Shown: positions 8,675 to 17,915 of the stretch, in pieces
How the letters are laid out: every line of letters begins with the position of its first letter
How positions within the stretch are numbered: position 1 is the first letter of the stretch
Assembly: GCA_002701845.1 (NCBI GenBank)
Contig: NZXG01000038.1
Span: 62,001-126,000, forward strand
Source of the DNA: Pseudomonadales bacterium
Lineage (GTDB): Bacteria; Pseudomonadota; Gammaproteobacteria; Pseudomonadales; Ketobacteraceae
DNA: 64,000 bases
Direction of reading: 5' to 3'
Notes under the pieces: model-generated
What the model was told of the DNA's origin: nothing
Seen by the model: the letters and a program-made list of their open reading frames with translations, nothing else
Databases searched by the model: none
Translations under genes and position numbers: made by a program

Positions 8675-11600
8675 CCTGCCTGTCCCAGCCACATTTTCAC
8701 AATGGCTTTCAGTTTATTGGTATCCACCGGTTTGGAGAGATAATCGTTGGCGCCCGCCTCAATACAACGGGCCCGGTCATCTTTCATGGCCTTGGCGGTG
8801 AGGGCAATAATGGGCAGATCCCGAAACTGGGGTTGACTGCGGATCTGGCGCATGGCTTCCAGGCCATCCATTTCCGGCATCATCACATCCATCAGCACCA
8901 GATCAAAACGATCTTCCGAGTCCAGCAGCTCCAGCGCTTCCACCCCGGTGCCGGCGGTTTCGATCTCAAACCCGCCCTCCTCCAATACCGCGGACAGCGA
9001 ATACAGATTGCGAATGTCATCATCCACCAGCAGCAGCCGGCGACCTTCCACCCCAACCAGTTCCACGTTATCCGGGATCGGAGCCTCGGTGGTGGGTTTG
9101 CTGTTGTCGCTACCCTGCAGCCAATGCAGGAACAGGGTGGTTTCATTCATCAGCCGGGCAATGGACTTATCGGTCTTCAGGACAATACGCTTGGCGTATT
9201 TTCGCAGCTGGGCGTCCTGTTTTTTGTCCAGTTCCCGGGCCGTGTAAATGATCATGGGCACCGCGCCTCCGGTGGCTGTGCTCAGCTGTTGAACCAGGTC
9301 AACGCCGTCGGCATCGGGCAGGTCAAGATCCAGAATAATGGCGCCGTATTGCTTCTGTTCCAGCGCCGTCAGGGCCTCCTGTCCGGTCTCCACTACCTCA
9401 CAACTGATATTTTTTTCCTGAAAGCTGTCCAGCAACTGCTGTTGCTGCACGGCATTGTCTTCGATGATCAGCACCTTGTTCTCCGCCAGTCCGCCAAGTT
9501 CGGAGCTGATATCATTGAACAGTTGATCCAGTCGGTCTCGGCCAAAAGGTTTGGCGATGAATTCCTCGGCCCCCTGGATGCTGTCGGCACTGACATTCAG
9601 TTTGCCGGAGATTACGTGAACCGGGATATCACGGGTGGCGGCATCGGCCTTGAGCTGACTCAGAAGTCGCTCACCAGGTTCATCGGGGAGCCCCAGATCC
9701 AGAATAATTGAGCCGGGGCGGTGCGCCTGCAGATACTGCCGGGCATCTTTCACCGAATGCGCACACCAGGCTTTAAAGCCGAATTCTTCCGCCAGACTCT
9801 TCAACACGCTGCTGAAGCCGGGGTCGTCCTCGATAATCAGCACCGCATCGGTGGCGGCCGGGGCGGTGCACAGCTCCGTCTCCCCCGATGTTTCCGCTAT
9901 GGTCTCTGCAGCGGTCGCGGCCACCGGTTGCGGCGCCGGTGGGGCCGGTGTCGACGCTGTCACGGGGGCCGGCTCCGAGACGGTGGCCGGGGCGTAATGA
10001 CGGGGCAAATACAAGGTAAAGCTGGACCCCTGGTTTTCCCCGGCGCTGGCCACCAGCACCGTGCCACCCATGATTTCCGCCAGTTTACGGGAGATGGTCA
10101 GACCCAAGCCGGTACCGCCATACTTGCGACTGATGGTACCATCCACCTGCTGGAAGGCTTCGAAAATCAGGTCCAGTTTGTCAGCGGGAATACCGATCCC
10201 CGTATCCGACACTTCAAAGGCAATGCTCTGCTCCGGTGCCAGGGTGCCGGATGCGGTGCTGACCGCCGCCCCTGGCACCACCATATTCACCGCCACTTTA
10301 CCCTGATGGGTAAACTTCAGGGCATTGGAAATGAAATTACGCAGTATCTGGCTGAGCCGGTGCTCGTCCACCTGAATCCGGTCCGGCAGGCGGGGATCGA
10401 TGTTCACCTCAAATGTTATCTGCTTGTTCTCCGCCTGGGCGTCGAATTGGCCGTGAAGTTTGCTGGATAATTCCGCCAATGGCATATCGTCAGTGACGAT
10501 TTCAATTTTGCCTTCTTCCACTTTCGACAGATCCAGGATGTCGTTAATCAGCATCAGTAAATCCCGGCCGGAGGAATTGATGACCTTGGCATGCTCGACC
10601 TGCTTCTCGCTCAGGTTCGCTTTGCGGTTTTCCATCAGCCCCTGGGACAGGATCAGAATACTGTTCAGTGGAGTCCGTAATTCGTGGGACATGGTGGACA
10701 GGAATTCGGTTTTGTAGCGGCCACTCATCTCCAGCTGACGGGCTTTGTCCTCCAGGTCCTTGCGGGAAACCTCCAGTTCGGCATTGTTCCTTTCGATTTC
10801 CTCTTTTTGCCGGTCCAGCAGCCGGTTGCGCTCCTCCAGCTCTTCGTTCATTACCCGCAGTTCTTCCTGTTGCTGCTGCAGATTCTCCTCAGAGGAACGC
10901 AATATGGCGGCCTGCTCCTCCAATTCCTCATTGGTGGCCCGCAGCTCTTCCTGCTGCTGCTCCAGTGCCTCCGCCTGATGCCGGGAACGCTCCAGGGCCT
11001 CACCCAGCTGCACCCGGGACAGGGCTGAGTTAAGAGCGATGGCCATCCCTTCCGCCGCGCGCTTGATCAGCTCCATATCGTCATCACTGAAACCCTGGAA
11101 GCTCATTAATTCCAAGACACCCAAAAGATGACTGTTGAACACCAGGGGTACGACCATCACCTCCCGGGCCACGGCCTCTCCCAGGCCGGAGGCAATGGGG
11201 GCATAATCCGCCGGCAGATCCCGCATCACGAACAGCTTGCGCTCCACCGCCGCCTGCCCCACCAGAGTCTCCCCCAGCCGCAATCGACTGCGATCGCCCT
11301 TGCGCTGGGTGTAGGCGTAGCTGGCGCGCATCACCAGCGCGTCGTCCTCCAGCAGATACACTGCGCCGACCATGGACTGCATTACTTTGGCCATCGCCTG
11401 CAGCATGGCGTCGGTCACCTGCTGCACCGTCAGCTCACCCCGTAATGCTTCGTTCAGGTGCGTGAGATGCTCCTGCCGTCGGCTGCGCCGGGCTGCCTCC
11501 CGACCCTGCTCCCGCAACCGGTCCCGCATCACCCTGAGGGCAGTAAACAGCTCGCGCACCTCGGCACTGCTGGCGCCGCCGATTTCCACTTTGAGATTGC

Positions 11601-12282
11601 CCTCGGAAATCTCCCGGGCGTGATCAATGACCTGGGACATGGCACCATTCACCACCACGAACACCCAGGCATAGGAACCCAGGATCACCACGATCAACAG
11701 GGTGCCGTAGATGAACTGCTCCCAGGTCACAGTCTCCGCATGGTCCCGCACCTGACTCATGGTACCTTCGAAATCCGTATTGATGCGTTCGTTAAAACCA
11801 CGCAGCTTCTGCTCATAAACGCGCCGGGCGTCCATGGCCGGGCCGAAGGCCAAATACATTTCCTGCGGGGTATAAAGATCACTGATCACATCGCTCACGT
11901 ACTTCTCGGTTTTATCGATGTAATCATTGAAGGATTGTTCCAGGTCGGCAATGATATCCCCCAGCTCCGGCTTCACCTCCCGTAATCGCTCCAGCAATTT
12001 GCGCTGCTTGTCCGCCATCCGCAAGGCTTCGCGCAGGGTATCCTGGTCGGCTTCCGCCATGGCAGCTTGGAATAACCGGTTCATATCCACCAGGTCCACC
12101 TGCAGCTTGTTGGCCAGCTGCACCAGCTTCAAATCCACCTCCTGCACCTTACGCAAGGAATCATTGGTGTCCTGGAAGAAACTGAGATTACTGGAGAGGA
12201 CCAGGGCAAACCCCACCAATGCCAACAGGGCGATTAACGTCATCTTCAACTTGATAGAGGAATTCAGCAGTTTTTTCAGCAT
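8671..12282 (-). CDS. Hybrid sensor histidine kinase with HAMP, GAF and three receiver domains
   Basis: A 1203-residue membrane sensor. In order: TM1 (about 12-34), periplasmic helical sensor (35-188), TM2 (190-212), HAMP (213-265), GAF (280-420), a long Gln/Glu coiled coil (425-525), HisKA (His533 in MSHELRTP), HATPase (NFISNALKF, DTGIGIP, GGTGLGL), a Pro/Ala linker, then three receivers with Asp862 (IILDLGLP), Asp985 (IILDLDLP) and Asp1132 (LVLMDVMMP). The middle receiver ends in a modified KTDKS instead of KP. It heads an overlapping operon with cheR, cheB and a GGDEF-EAL regulator. The ATG at 12282 (MLKKLLNSSIKLKM) is preferred over an in-frame TTG at 12330; neither has a clear ribosome site. 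Confidence 0.92.
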   Translation of the reverse strand: MLKKLLNSSIKLKMTLIALLALVGFALVLSSNLSFFQDTNDSLRKVQEVDLKLVQLANKLQVDLVDMNRLFQAAMAEADQDTLREALRMADKQRKLLERLREVKPELGDIIADLEQSFNDYIDKTEKYVSDVISDLYTPQEMYLAFGPAMDARRVYEQKLRGFNERINTDFEGTMSQVRDHAETVTWEQFIYGTLLIVVILGSYAWVFVVVNGAMSQVIDHAREISEGNLKVEIGGASSAEVRELFTALRVMRDRLREQGREAARRSRRQEHLTHLNEALRGELTVQQVTDAMLQAMAKVMQSMVGAVYLLEDDALVMRASYAYTQRKGDRSRLRLGETLVGQAAVERKLFVMRDLPADYAPIASGLGEAVAREVMVVPLVFNSHLLGVLELMSFQGFSDDDMELIKRAAEGMAIALNSALSRVQLGEALERSRHQAEALEQQQEELRATNEELEEQAAILRSSEENLQQQQEELRVMNEELEERNRLLDRQKEEIERNNAELEVSRKDLEDKARQLEMSGRYKTEFLSTMSHELRTPLNSILILSQGLMENRKANLSEKQVEHAKVINSSGRDLLMLINDILDLSKVEEGKIEIVTDDMPLAELSSKLHGQFDAQAENKQITFEVNIDPRLPDRIQVDEHRLSQILRNFISNALKFTHQGKVAVNMVVPGAAVSTASGTLAPEQSIAFEVSDTGIGIPADKLDLIFEAFQQVDGTISRKYGGTGLGLTISRKLAEIMGGTVLVASAGENQGSSFTLYLPRHYAPATVSEPAPVTASTPAPPAPQPVAATAAETIAETSGETELCTAPAATDAVLIIEDDPGFSSVLKSLAEEFGFKAWCAHSVKDARQYLQAHRPGSIILDLGLPDEPGERLLSQLKADAATRDIPVHVISGKLNVSADSIQGAEEFIAKPFGRDRLDQLFNDISSELGGLAENKVLIIEDNAVQQQQLLDSFQEKNISCEVVETGQEALTALEQKQYGAIILDLDLPDADGVDLVQQLSTATGGAVPMIIYTARELDKKQDAQLRKYAKRIVLKTDKSIARLMNETTLFLHWLQGSDNSKPTTEAPIPDNVELVGVEGRRLLLVDDDIRNLYSLSAVLEEGGFEIETAGTGVEALELLDSEDRFDLVLMDVMMPEMDGLEAMRQIRSQPQFRDLPIIALTAKAMKDDRARCIEAGANDYLSKPVDTNKLKAIVKMWLGQAG

Positions 12283-12373
12283 CGGTTTCTGGGGCCGGAA
12301 TCGGGGGTAAAAGCCGCTTTTGACAGGCAATTCAAGGGATTATTCTTAGGTATAGTTGAGGATGACGGACTGG

Positions 12374-14278
12374 TCAAAGCCCCGGTGCAGAATCCACCGC
12401 GGGCTCAGGCAGCGCCCTAACCACGCGGTTGCGGCCCTCGGTTGTGGCGGTGTACAGCAGTTCGTCGGCGGCATTCACCCACTGACTGCAGCCATCCCGG
12501 GTTCGTGGAATGGCACTAAACACCCCCAGGCTTATCCGCAATGGTACAGCCTGGTCGTCAATGCCAATGGTTATCCCGGCCACCGCCTGGCGGATTTTTT
12601 CCGCCACCACCCGGGCGCCCTCGGGGTCGGTCCCGGGTAACAACACCACGAATTCTTCTCCTCCATAGCGCGCCACCACATCGGGCGGTCTGCGCAACAC
12701 AGTAGCGACCGCGGTGGCAATCCGCTGCAGGCACTGATCGCCAAAGGGGTGACCGTAATTGTCGTTGAGCTGCTTGAAGTGATCCACATCGAGCATGATC
12801 AGGGTCAGCCAGTTTTGCTCCCGAAACGCCCGCTTGTGTTCGGTGTCCAGTATTTCCTCGAAATGCCGGCGATTAAATACCCCAGTGAGGCCATCCTTGA
12901 TACTGAGTTCCCGTAACTGAAGATTGGCCTGTTCCAATTCGCGGGTGCGTTGCTGGACGATTTCGTCCAGATTCTGGTTTAGCTCGGTTTGCAAACGTAA
13001 TGAGGCTTCCTGGGCCTGCAGCCGCATTTCCTTTTCCTCGTTGAGGCGATAACCAAAAGACAGCGACAACAGGCAGAGTTCCAGCACCGAACCGATTTCG
13101 ATGGCATGCATGGTCAAGACACTGGTGGGGATAATTCCGGTGATCCCCAGCAGATAAATCTGGATGAACACCAAATAGATAAACCAGGCCAAGGCGAAGC
13201 TGCGGGCCGCCCTCACCCCACGCACCCAATACACCAGACCCAGATAAAAACCAATGATTATGGCGCCAAAAGACAGTACGTGGGCCACTTTGAGCACCAA
13301 GTGGTAGGGCAATAGCAATGCCGATAGCAGAACCAGGGAGAACGCCAGCACCAGGCTGTTGGCGAGGCGCTGATGGAAGCGGGAGCCTTCCTCTCGCAGG
13401 CGGGAAAACCGTTTCACGAATGCCACCGCTGCCAGCGGCATACAGCCTGTCAGTATCAGGACTATGTTATTGTTGAGCCAGGGCAGCTGCGGCCACAAAT
13501 ACTGGAAGCCACTGCCGATAATGACGAATTGGAGTGCCGCGGTGGTAGCCACATAAGCCATATAGTAGATATAAGCGCTATCCCGCACCACCAGATACAG
13601 GAAAAAATTATAGAAAAACATCACCAGCATAATGCCGAAGTAAGCACAGTACCAGGTGAGCGACCGCTGCTCCACGCGATTGAATGCGGACTCGGTGAGT
13701 ATGTCCAGCGGCAGCATCATGGGCCCCTGAGACTGCGCTCTGATATAAACCGAAAGCCGGTCGCCATGCAGATCCTGTACGGGGATCAGGTAAACGCGAT
13801 GCGCTATCGGGCGGCGGGAAAACGGCACTGAGTCACCGAGCCGGTAACTTTGCACCAGTTCACCATCCTGGACGAAAAACAGATCCAGTTCATCCAGGTG
13901 CGGATAATCAATGCGTAGATAAGTGGGCACATCGACTCGATTGAGCCCGGACAGTTGAACTCGAAACCAGTAGGGCCATTGCGACTGGCCGAAATTAATC
14001 ACCGCATCCGTGTTGGTGCGCCAGCGCCCCGGCGGTAATGACCGCACAGCCGCCAGATCCAGACCTTCATCGTCCATCCAGTATTGCAACTGGCTGTTAA
14101 GGGGAATGCCCCCATGCTGGGCCAGATCCGCCACCGTCACTGAATTCGGTGCCGCGGTCGCAGCCGGCATCGCGGCAAGCAGAAGCACCAAAAGCATAGG
14201 CACTACCGGCCACGGCAAGCGACCCAATTTGGGTAGGGCATCGCCGAAAGCGGGAAGTAATACCTCGATAAGTCTCAT
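12374..14278 (-). CDS. 7TMR-DISM diguanylate cyclase
   Basis: A 634-residue membrane protein. A signal segment (about 20-45) leads to a periplasmic 7TMR-DISMED2-type beta domain (45-190), a seven-helix 7TMR-DISM membrane domain (200-400), a coiled coil (405-455) and a GGDEF domain (460-625). The active-site motif is GGEEF at 539-543, preceded at the right spacing by an RxxD inhibitory site (RPPD), so it should make cyclic di-GMP under product inhibition. There is no EAL domain. The ATG at 14278 is used rather than an upstream TTG at 14305. It ends 91 bases before the hybrid kinase start and could share its transcript. Confidence 0.9.
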   Translation of the reverse strand: MRLIEVLLPAFGDALPKLGRLPWPVVPMLLVLLLAAMPAATAAPNSVTVADLAQHGGIPLNSQLQYWMDDEGLDLAAVRSLPPGRWRTNTDAVINFGQSQWPYWFRVQLSGLNRVDVPTYLRIDYPHLDELDLFFVQDGELVQSYRLGDSVPFSRRPIAHRVYLIPVQDLHGDRLSVYIRAQSQGPMMLPLDILTESAFNRVEQRSLTWYCAYFGIMLVMFFYNFFLYLVVRDSAYIYYMAYVATTAALQFVIIGSGFQYLWPQLPWLNNNIVLILTGCMPLAAVAFVKRFSRLREEGSRFHQRLANSLVLAFSLVLLSALLLPYHLVLKVAHVLSFGAIIIGFYLGLVYWVRGVRAARSFALAWFIYLVFIQIYLLGITGIIPTSVLTMHAIEIGSVLELCLLSLSFGYRLNEEKEMRLQAQEASLRLQTELNQNLDEIVQQRTRELEQANLQLRELSIKDGLTGVFNRRHFEEILDTEHKRAFREQNWLTLIMLDVDHFKQLNDNYGHPFGDQCLQRIATAVATVLRRPPDVVARYGGEEFVVLLPGTDPEGARVVAEKIRQAVAGITIGIDDQAVPLRISLGVFSAIPRTRDGCSQWVNAADELLYTATTEGRNRVVRALPEPAVDSAPGL

Positions 14279-14342
14279 GCCTGTAGGTGTTGGGGCAGAC
14301 AACAACCGCGTGCTGCATCGTTTTCAGCCTAGCTCATCCTGC

Positions 14343-14365
14343 GGCCCCGTCAATCCACCGGGGCC
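14343..14365. other. Stem-loop between the SPFH gene and the diguanylate cyclase gene
   Basis: GGCCCCG and CGGGGCC form a perfect 7-base-pair stem around a 9-base loop, just after the SPFH gene stop on the minus strand. No T tract follows on either strand, so it is a weak candidate for an intrinsic terminator; it may instead protect a 3' end. Confidence 0.4.
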
Positions 14366-14376
14366 GGAACAGGCCT

Positions 14377-15228
14377 TCACACCCGGCCCATCATTCCTTT
14401 CACCGCCGCTGGCAGGTCCGCCGGCAACACCACGGTCTTGCCATTCTGGGAGGCCGCCACCTGTTCCAGGGCTTTTACGTACTTTTCCCCTAGCAGATAC
14501 ACCACCGGCATTTCCTGATCGCCGATGGCGGAGGTCACCATCTCAATGGCCCGCTGACTGGCCTTGGCCAGCACCACCTGGGCCTCGGCATCCCGGCGGG
14601 AGGCTTCCAGCCGACCCTCCGCTTCCAGAATGGCCGCCTGTTTGTCTCCATCGGCACGCGTCACAGTGGCCCGCCGGGCCCGCTCCGCGGCCGCCTGCTC
14701 CTCCATGGCGGTCTGCATAGTGCCGGAGGGATTGATATCCTGGATCTCCACGGTTTTCAGGGTAATCCCCCAATCTGAGATGTCGTCGGAGATGTAGTTT
14801 TTCAGATGGGCCTTGATCTTATCCCGGGACGATAGCGCATCGTCCAGGTCCATCTCACCAATGATGGAACGCAGGGTGGTTTGCACCAGGGTCTGAATGG
14901 CGATCTCGTAATCCTCCACCCCGTACACCGCTTTTTCCGGTGAAATAATATTGATGTAGGCCACTGCGTTGGCAATAATCACCGCGTTATCCCGGGTGAT
15001 GACTTCCTGGGACGGAATATCCAGCACGATATCCTTGGTGGTCACCTTGTAGGCCACCGCGTCCACGAAGGGGATAATGATATTCAGCCCCGGCCCTAAA
15101 GTGGTGTAGTACTTGCCCAGCCGCTGCACCACCCACTTGTAGCCCTGGGGCACCAGGCGCACCCCCTTGGCCAGGGTAAACAGCACCAGTACCAGAATGG
15201 CCACTACTACGTATAATCCCGCGTTCAT
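14377..15228 (-). CDS. SPFH/band 7 (stomatin-like) membrane protein, QmcA type
   Basis: A 283-residue protein with one N-terminal membrane helix (about 4-22), an SPFH/band 7 domain (VPQGYKWVVQRLGKYYTTLGPG onward, 25-190) and a charged coiled coil (EEQAAAERARRATV) that drives oligomerisation. Such proteins organise membrane microdomains and partner with NfeD proteins and membrane proteases. The ATG at 15228 has AGGAG 9 bases upstream; it follows the NfeD gene after 19 bases, the standard pairing. Similar to E. coli QmcA; exact role not known. Confidence 0.88.
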   Translation of the reverse strand: MNAGLYVVVAILVLVLFTLAKGVRLVPQGYKWVVQRLGKYYTTLGPGLNIIIPFVDAVAYKVTTKDIVLDIPSQEVITRDNAVIIANAVAYINIISPEKAVYGVEDYEIAIQTLVQTTLRSIIGEMDLDDALSSRDKIKAHLKNYISDDISDWGITLKTVEIQDINPSGTMQTAMEEQAAAERARRATVTRADGDKQAAILEAEGRLEASRRDAEAQVVLAKASQRAIEMVTSAIGDQEMPVVYLLGEKYVKALEQVAASQNGKTVVLPADLPAAVKGMMGRV

Positions 15229-15247
15229 CAATGTTATCTCCTGTGTG

Positions 15248-15700
15248 TCAGGTTTTTTCCACAATCAGAGAGTTGCCGGAGACATCCTTCACCCGCACCC
15301 GATCCCCCTCCAGCAGTGTATCCTGTGAAATGATCAGCCATTCATCGGCGCCCAGAATGGGTGCCGGGAACCGCATCCGGCCCCGTTTGCCGTCATGGGG
15401 TACACTGATCACCTGCCCCACCTCCCCCAGAATGGCCTCCCGGGACAGACCGGCCTTGGTTTTATCGATGGCCAACGGCTTTAAACACTTGAACCAGAAT
15501 ACCGCCAGGGCCACGGACAGCAGGGTCCAGATAAAGATCTGCCAGGCCAGGTCCAGCCCCGGCACCAATAGCAGCAACAGGCCCATCAATACGGCGGCGA
15601 TGCCGAACCACAAGACAAAAAACGAGGTCAGAACAATTTCGGTGAGCATCAGGAACACGCCCAACACCACCCAGTGCCAGTAAAGAAGGTCGAACGTCAT
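15248..15700 (-). CDS. NfeD family membrane protein
   Basis: A 150-residue NfeD protein of the short class, without the N-terminal serine protease. Three or four membrane helices (about 8-75, with FFVLWFGIAAVLMG) precede a C-terminal OB-fold (90-148, GEVGQVISVPHDGKRGRMRFPAP). It lies directly upstream of the SPFH gene in the same direction; such pairs are thought to act together in membrane quality control. A GGGGGC stretch precedes the ATG. Confidence 0.87.
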   Translation of the reverse strand: MTFDLLYWHWVVLGVFLMLTEIVLTSFFVLWFGIAAVLMGLLLLLVPGLDLAWQIFIWTLLSVALAVFWFKCLKPLAIDKTKAGLSREAILGEVGQVISVPHDGKRGRMRFPAPILGADEWLIISQDTLLEGDRVRVKDVSGNSLIVEKT

Positions 15701-15773
15701 CGGAATGTTGCCCCCGGGCTTTCTTTATTGCTTAGCATAGCATGCTCCCGGGGCGGGAGGTGTGGCTGGAGTC

Positions 15774-16343
15774 TCAGGCCTTGGGAAGGGTTACACCCCG
15801 TTGCCCCTGATACTTGCCGCCCCGGTCCCTGTAGGAGGTTTCGCACTCCTCATCGGACTCCAGAAACAGCATCTGCGCCACCCCTTCGTTGGCGTAGATT
15901 TTTGCCGGCAGGTTGGTGGTGTTGGAGAATTCCAGGGTCACGTGGCCTTCCCATTCCGGCTCCAGCGGGGTCACATTGACGATAATGCCGCAGCGGGCGT
16001 AGGTGGACTTACCCAGGCAGATGGTGAGCACATTGCGCGGAATCCGGAAGTATTCCACCGTGCGGGCCAGGGCAAAGGAATTGGGGGGAATGATACAGAC
16101 ATCACTGCTGATATCCACGAAACTCTTTTCGGAAAAGTCTTTGGGGTCCACGGTGGCGGAATGGATATTGGTAAACACCTTGAATTCCGTGGAACAACGC
16201 ACGTCATAACCATAGCTGGAAGTGCCATAGGAAATAATCCGGTCACCATCCACCCCATGCCGCACCTGGCGTGGCTCAAACGGCTCGATCATGCCCTGTT
16301 GTTCGGCCATGCGGCGGATCCAGCGATCAGATTTGATGGACAT
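15774..16343 (-). CDS. dcd: dCTP deaminase
   Basis: Dcd deaminates dCTP to dUTP, supplying the dTMP pathway. At 189 residues it matches the usual trimeric Gram-negative enzyme. Family motifs are present: [14 protein letters not shown] near residue 40, [11 protein letters not shown] (nucleotide binding) and [16 protein letters not shown], which holds the catalytic Glu. It follows the mrp gene on the minus strand, as in Pseudomonas, after 226 bases that may hold its own promoter. Confidence 0.96.
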   Translation of the reverse strand: MSIKSDRWIRRMAEQQGMIEPFEPRQVRHGVDGDRIISYGTSSYGYDVRCSTEFKVFTNIHSATVDPKDFSEKSFVDISSDVCIIPPNSFALARTVEYFRIPRNVLTICLGKSTYARCGIIVNVTPLEPEWEGHVTLEFSNTTNLPAKIYANEGVAQMLFLESDEECETSYRDRGGKYQGQRGVTLPKA

Positions 16344-16497
16344 GGTGATAGCGCACTCCCCTGTCTGAAAAGGCTTGGGTTATGAAGGCTTTGACATGAC
16401 TTGCCACAGGTTGTGAGGCCGGTGGGGCGAGCCCCTGCAGGCGCGACCACTGCCACCCATACTGCAAGCCATGGAGACCGCCGGACCACAAACCATT

Positions 16498-16523
16498 TAC
16501 CTGAAAAAGCAGGTACCTGAAAA
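16498..16523. repeat. Short direct repeat between mrp and dcd
   Basis: The 10-mer TACCTGAAAA occurs at 16498-16507 and again at 16514-16523. The first copy can also fold, with ACCTG at 16499 pairing with CAGGT ending at 16514. No function is evident; it is one of several small duplications in this window. Confidence 0.6.
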
Positions 16524-16569
16524 TGGAGGCCGCATCATACCCGCTTTTGGGGCATCAGGTGAAGCACCT

Positions 16570-17670
16570 TCAGTCGTTTACAATACTGATCTCGGGGAAC
16601 GCGCCGGCGCCGGCCCGGACCAGACTGGCCAGGCCGGCGGCCAGGCGCAGGGCAATCTGCCGATAGCTCTTGCTGGCGTCAGATTCCGGCTCCGCCATCA
16701 CCGTGGGGTGGCCTGAGTCCGCCTGCTGGCGGATACTCAGGCTCAGGGGCAGACTGCCCAGAACATCCACCCCGTATTCCTGGGCAATGCGCTCACCGCC
16801 TCCGGCGCCGAAAATATGCTCTTCATGACCGCACTGGGAACAGATATGAGTGGCCATGTTTTCCACCACCCCCAGCACCGGCACGTTCACTTTGCGGAAC
16901 ATCTCCACGCCCTTGCGGGCGTCCAGCAGGGCAATGTCCTGGGGCGTGGTCACCACCACCGCGCCGGCCACCGGCACCTGCTGACACAGCGTCAGCTGGA
17001 TATCACCGGTACCCGGCGGCATATCCACAATCAGGTAATCCAGATCGTCCCAGCGGGTTTGTTTCAGCAATTGCTGCAGGGCACCGCTGGCCATGGGCCC
17101 GCGCCAAACCATGGGGGTCTGCTCGGTGGCCAGATAGCCCATGGACATGGTCTGCAGCCCCAGGGCCGGCACCGGCACAAAAAACTTCTCCTCCACGATC
17201 TGGGGTCGGGTGCCGGTGGGCACCCCCAGCATCAGGGCCTGGCTGGGACCGTAGATATCCGCATCCAGCACCCCCACCCGGGCCCCCTGGGCAGCCAGCG
17301 CCAACGCCAGGTTGGCGGCGGTGGTGGATTTGCCCACCCCCCCTTTGCCGGAGGCCACGGCCACGATATTGCGCACGGTGCCGGCGCCTTCCATATCGGC
17401 ACCGGCGGCCGCCGCCACCGCCCAGGTCAACTGTAGAATCAGCGGTTTGCCCAACCCGGCACAGGCCGCCGCCAGGGCCGCCTGCAGTTGATCCCTCACC
17501 GCTTCGATGGGATAACCAAAGCGCAGGCTCAAGTCGATAGCATCACCGTTATCCCGCACCGCTTCCAGCTGGGCCACATCCGCCAGGGGATAGCCGGATA
17601 CGGGATCGGCAGTGTCGGCCATGATCTGGCGAATCTGGTCATCTATCTGGCCATCTGAAAGAATACTCAT
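16570..17670 (-). CDS. apbC: Iron-sulfur cluster carrier protein, Mrp/ApbC family
   Basis: A 366-residue P-loop NTPase that binds and transfers 4Fe-4S clusters. An N-terminal MIP18-like domain (about 5-85) precedes the deviant Walker A GKGGVGKST, and a CxxC (CSQCG) near residue 280 is the cluster site. The ATG at 17670 is chosen because GGAG lies 8 bases upstream and it gives the family N terminus; the frame is open for another 54 codons with no family character. It is divergent from metG with dcd downstream, the same arrangement as in Pseudomonas. Confidence 0.94.
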   Translation of the reverse strand: MSILSDGQIDDQIRQIMADTADPVSGYPLADVAQLEAVRDNGDAIDLSLRFGYPIEAVRDQLQAALAAACAGLGKPLILQLTWAVAAAAGADMEGAGTVRNIVAVASGKGGVGKSTTAANLALALAAQGARVGVLDADIYGPSQALMLGVPTGTRPQIVEEKFFVPVPALGLQTMSMGYLATEQTPMVWRGPMASGALQQLLKQTRWDDLDYLIVDMPPGTGDIQLTLCQQVPVAGAVVVTTPQDIALLDARKGVEMFRKVNVPVLGVVENMATHICSQCGHEEHIFGAGGGERIAQEYGVDVLGSLPLSLSIRQQADSGHPTVMAEPESDASKSYRQIALRLAAGLASLVRAGAGAFPEISIVND

Positions 17671-17915
17671 GGGTACAGCTCCTGGCAGTGTATCGGCACT
17701 GGCATTGTGGTCATGGAAGGGCCAAGCCCCGGCAAGCGCCCCTATGCTAGCGAAATTCACTGGCCAGCGAAATTGCGCAGCTGCTGGATCTCGACGCCCC
17801 CGCTCCCACTTCAGCGGACGAAGCCCCGTCAAACTGGTATCCAGACCCCATAAACGCTATAGTTAGCCGCCTTATTTTGAACCCTAACTCACTGTAATCC
17901 TGTAGCCGTTTCCCA

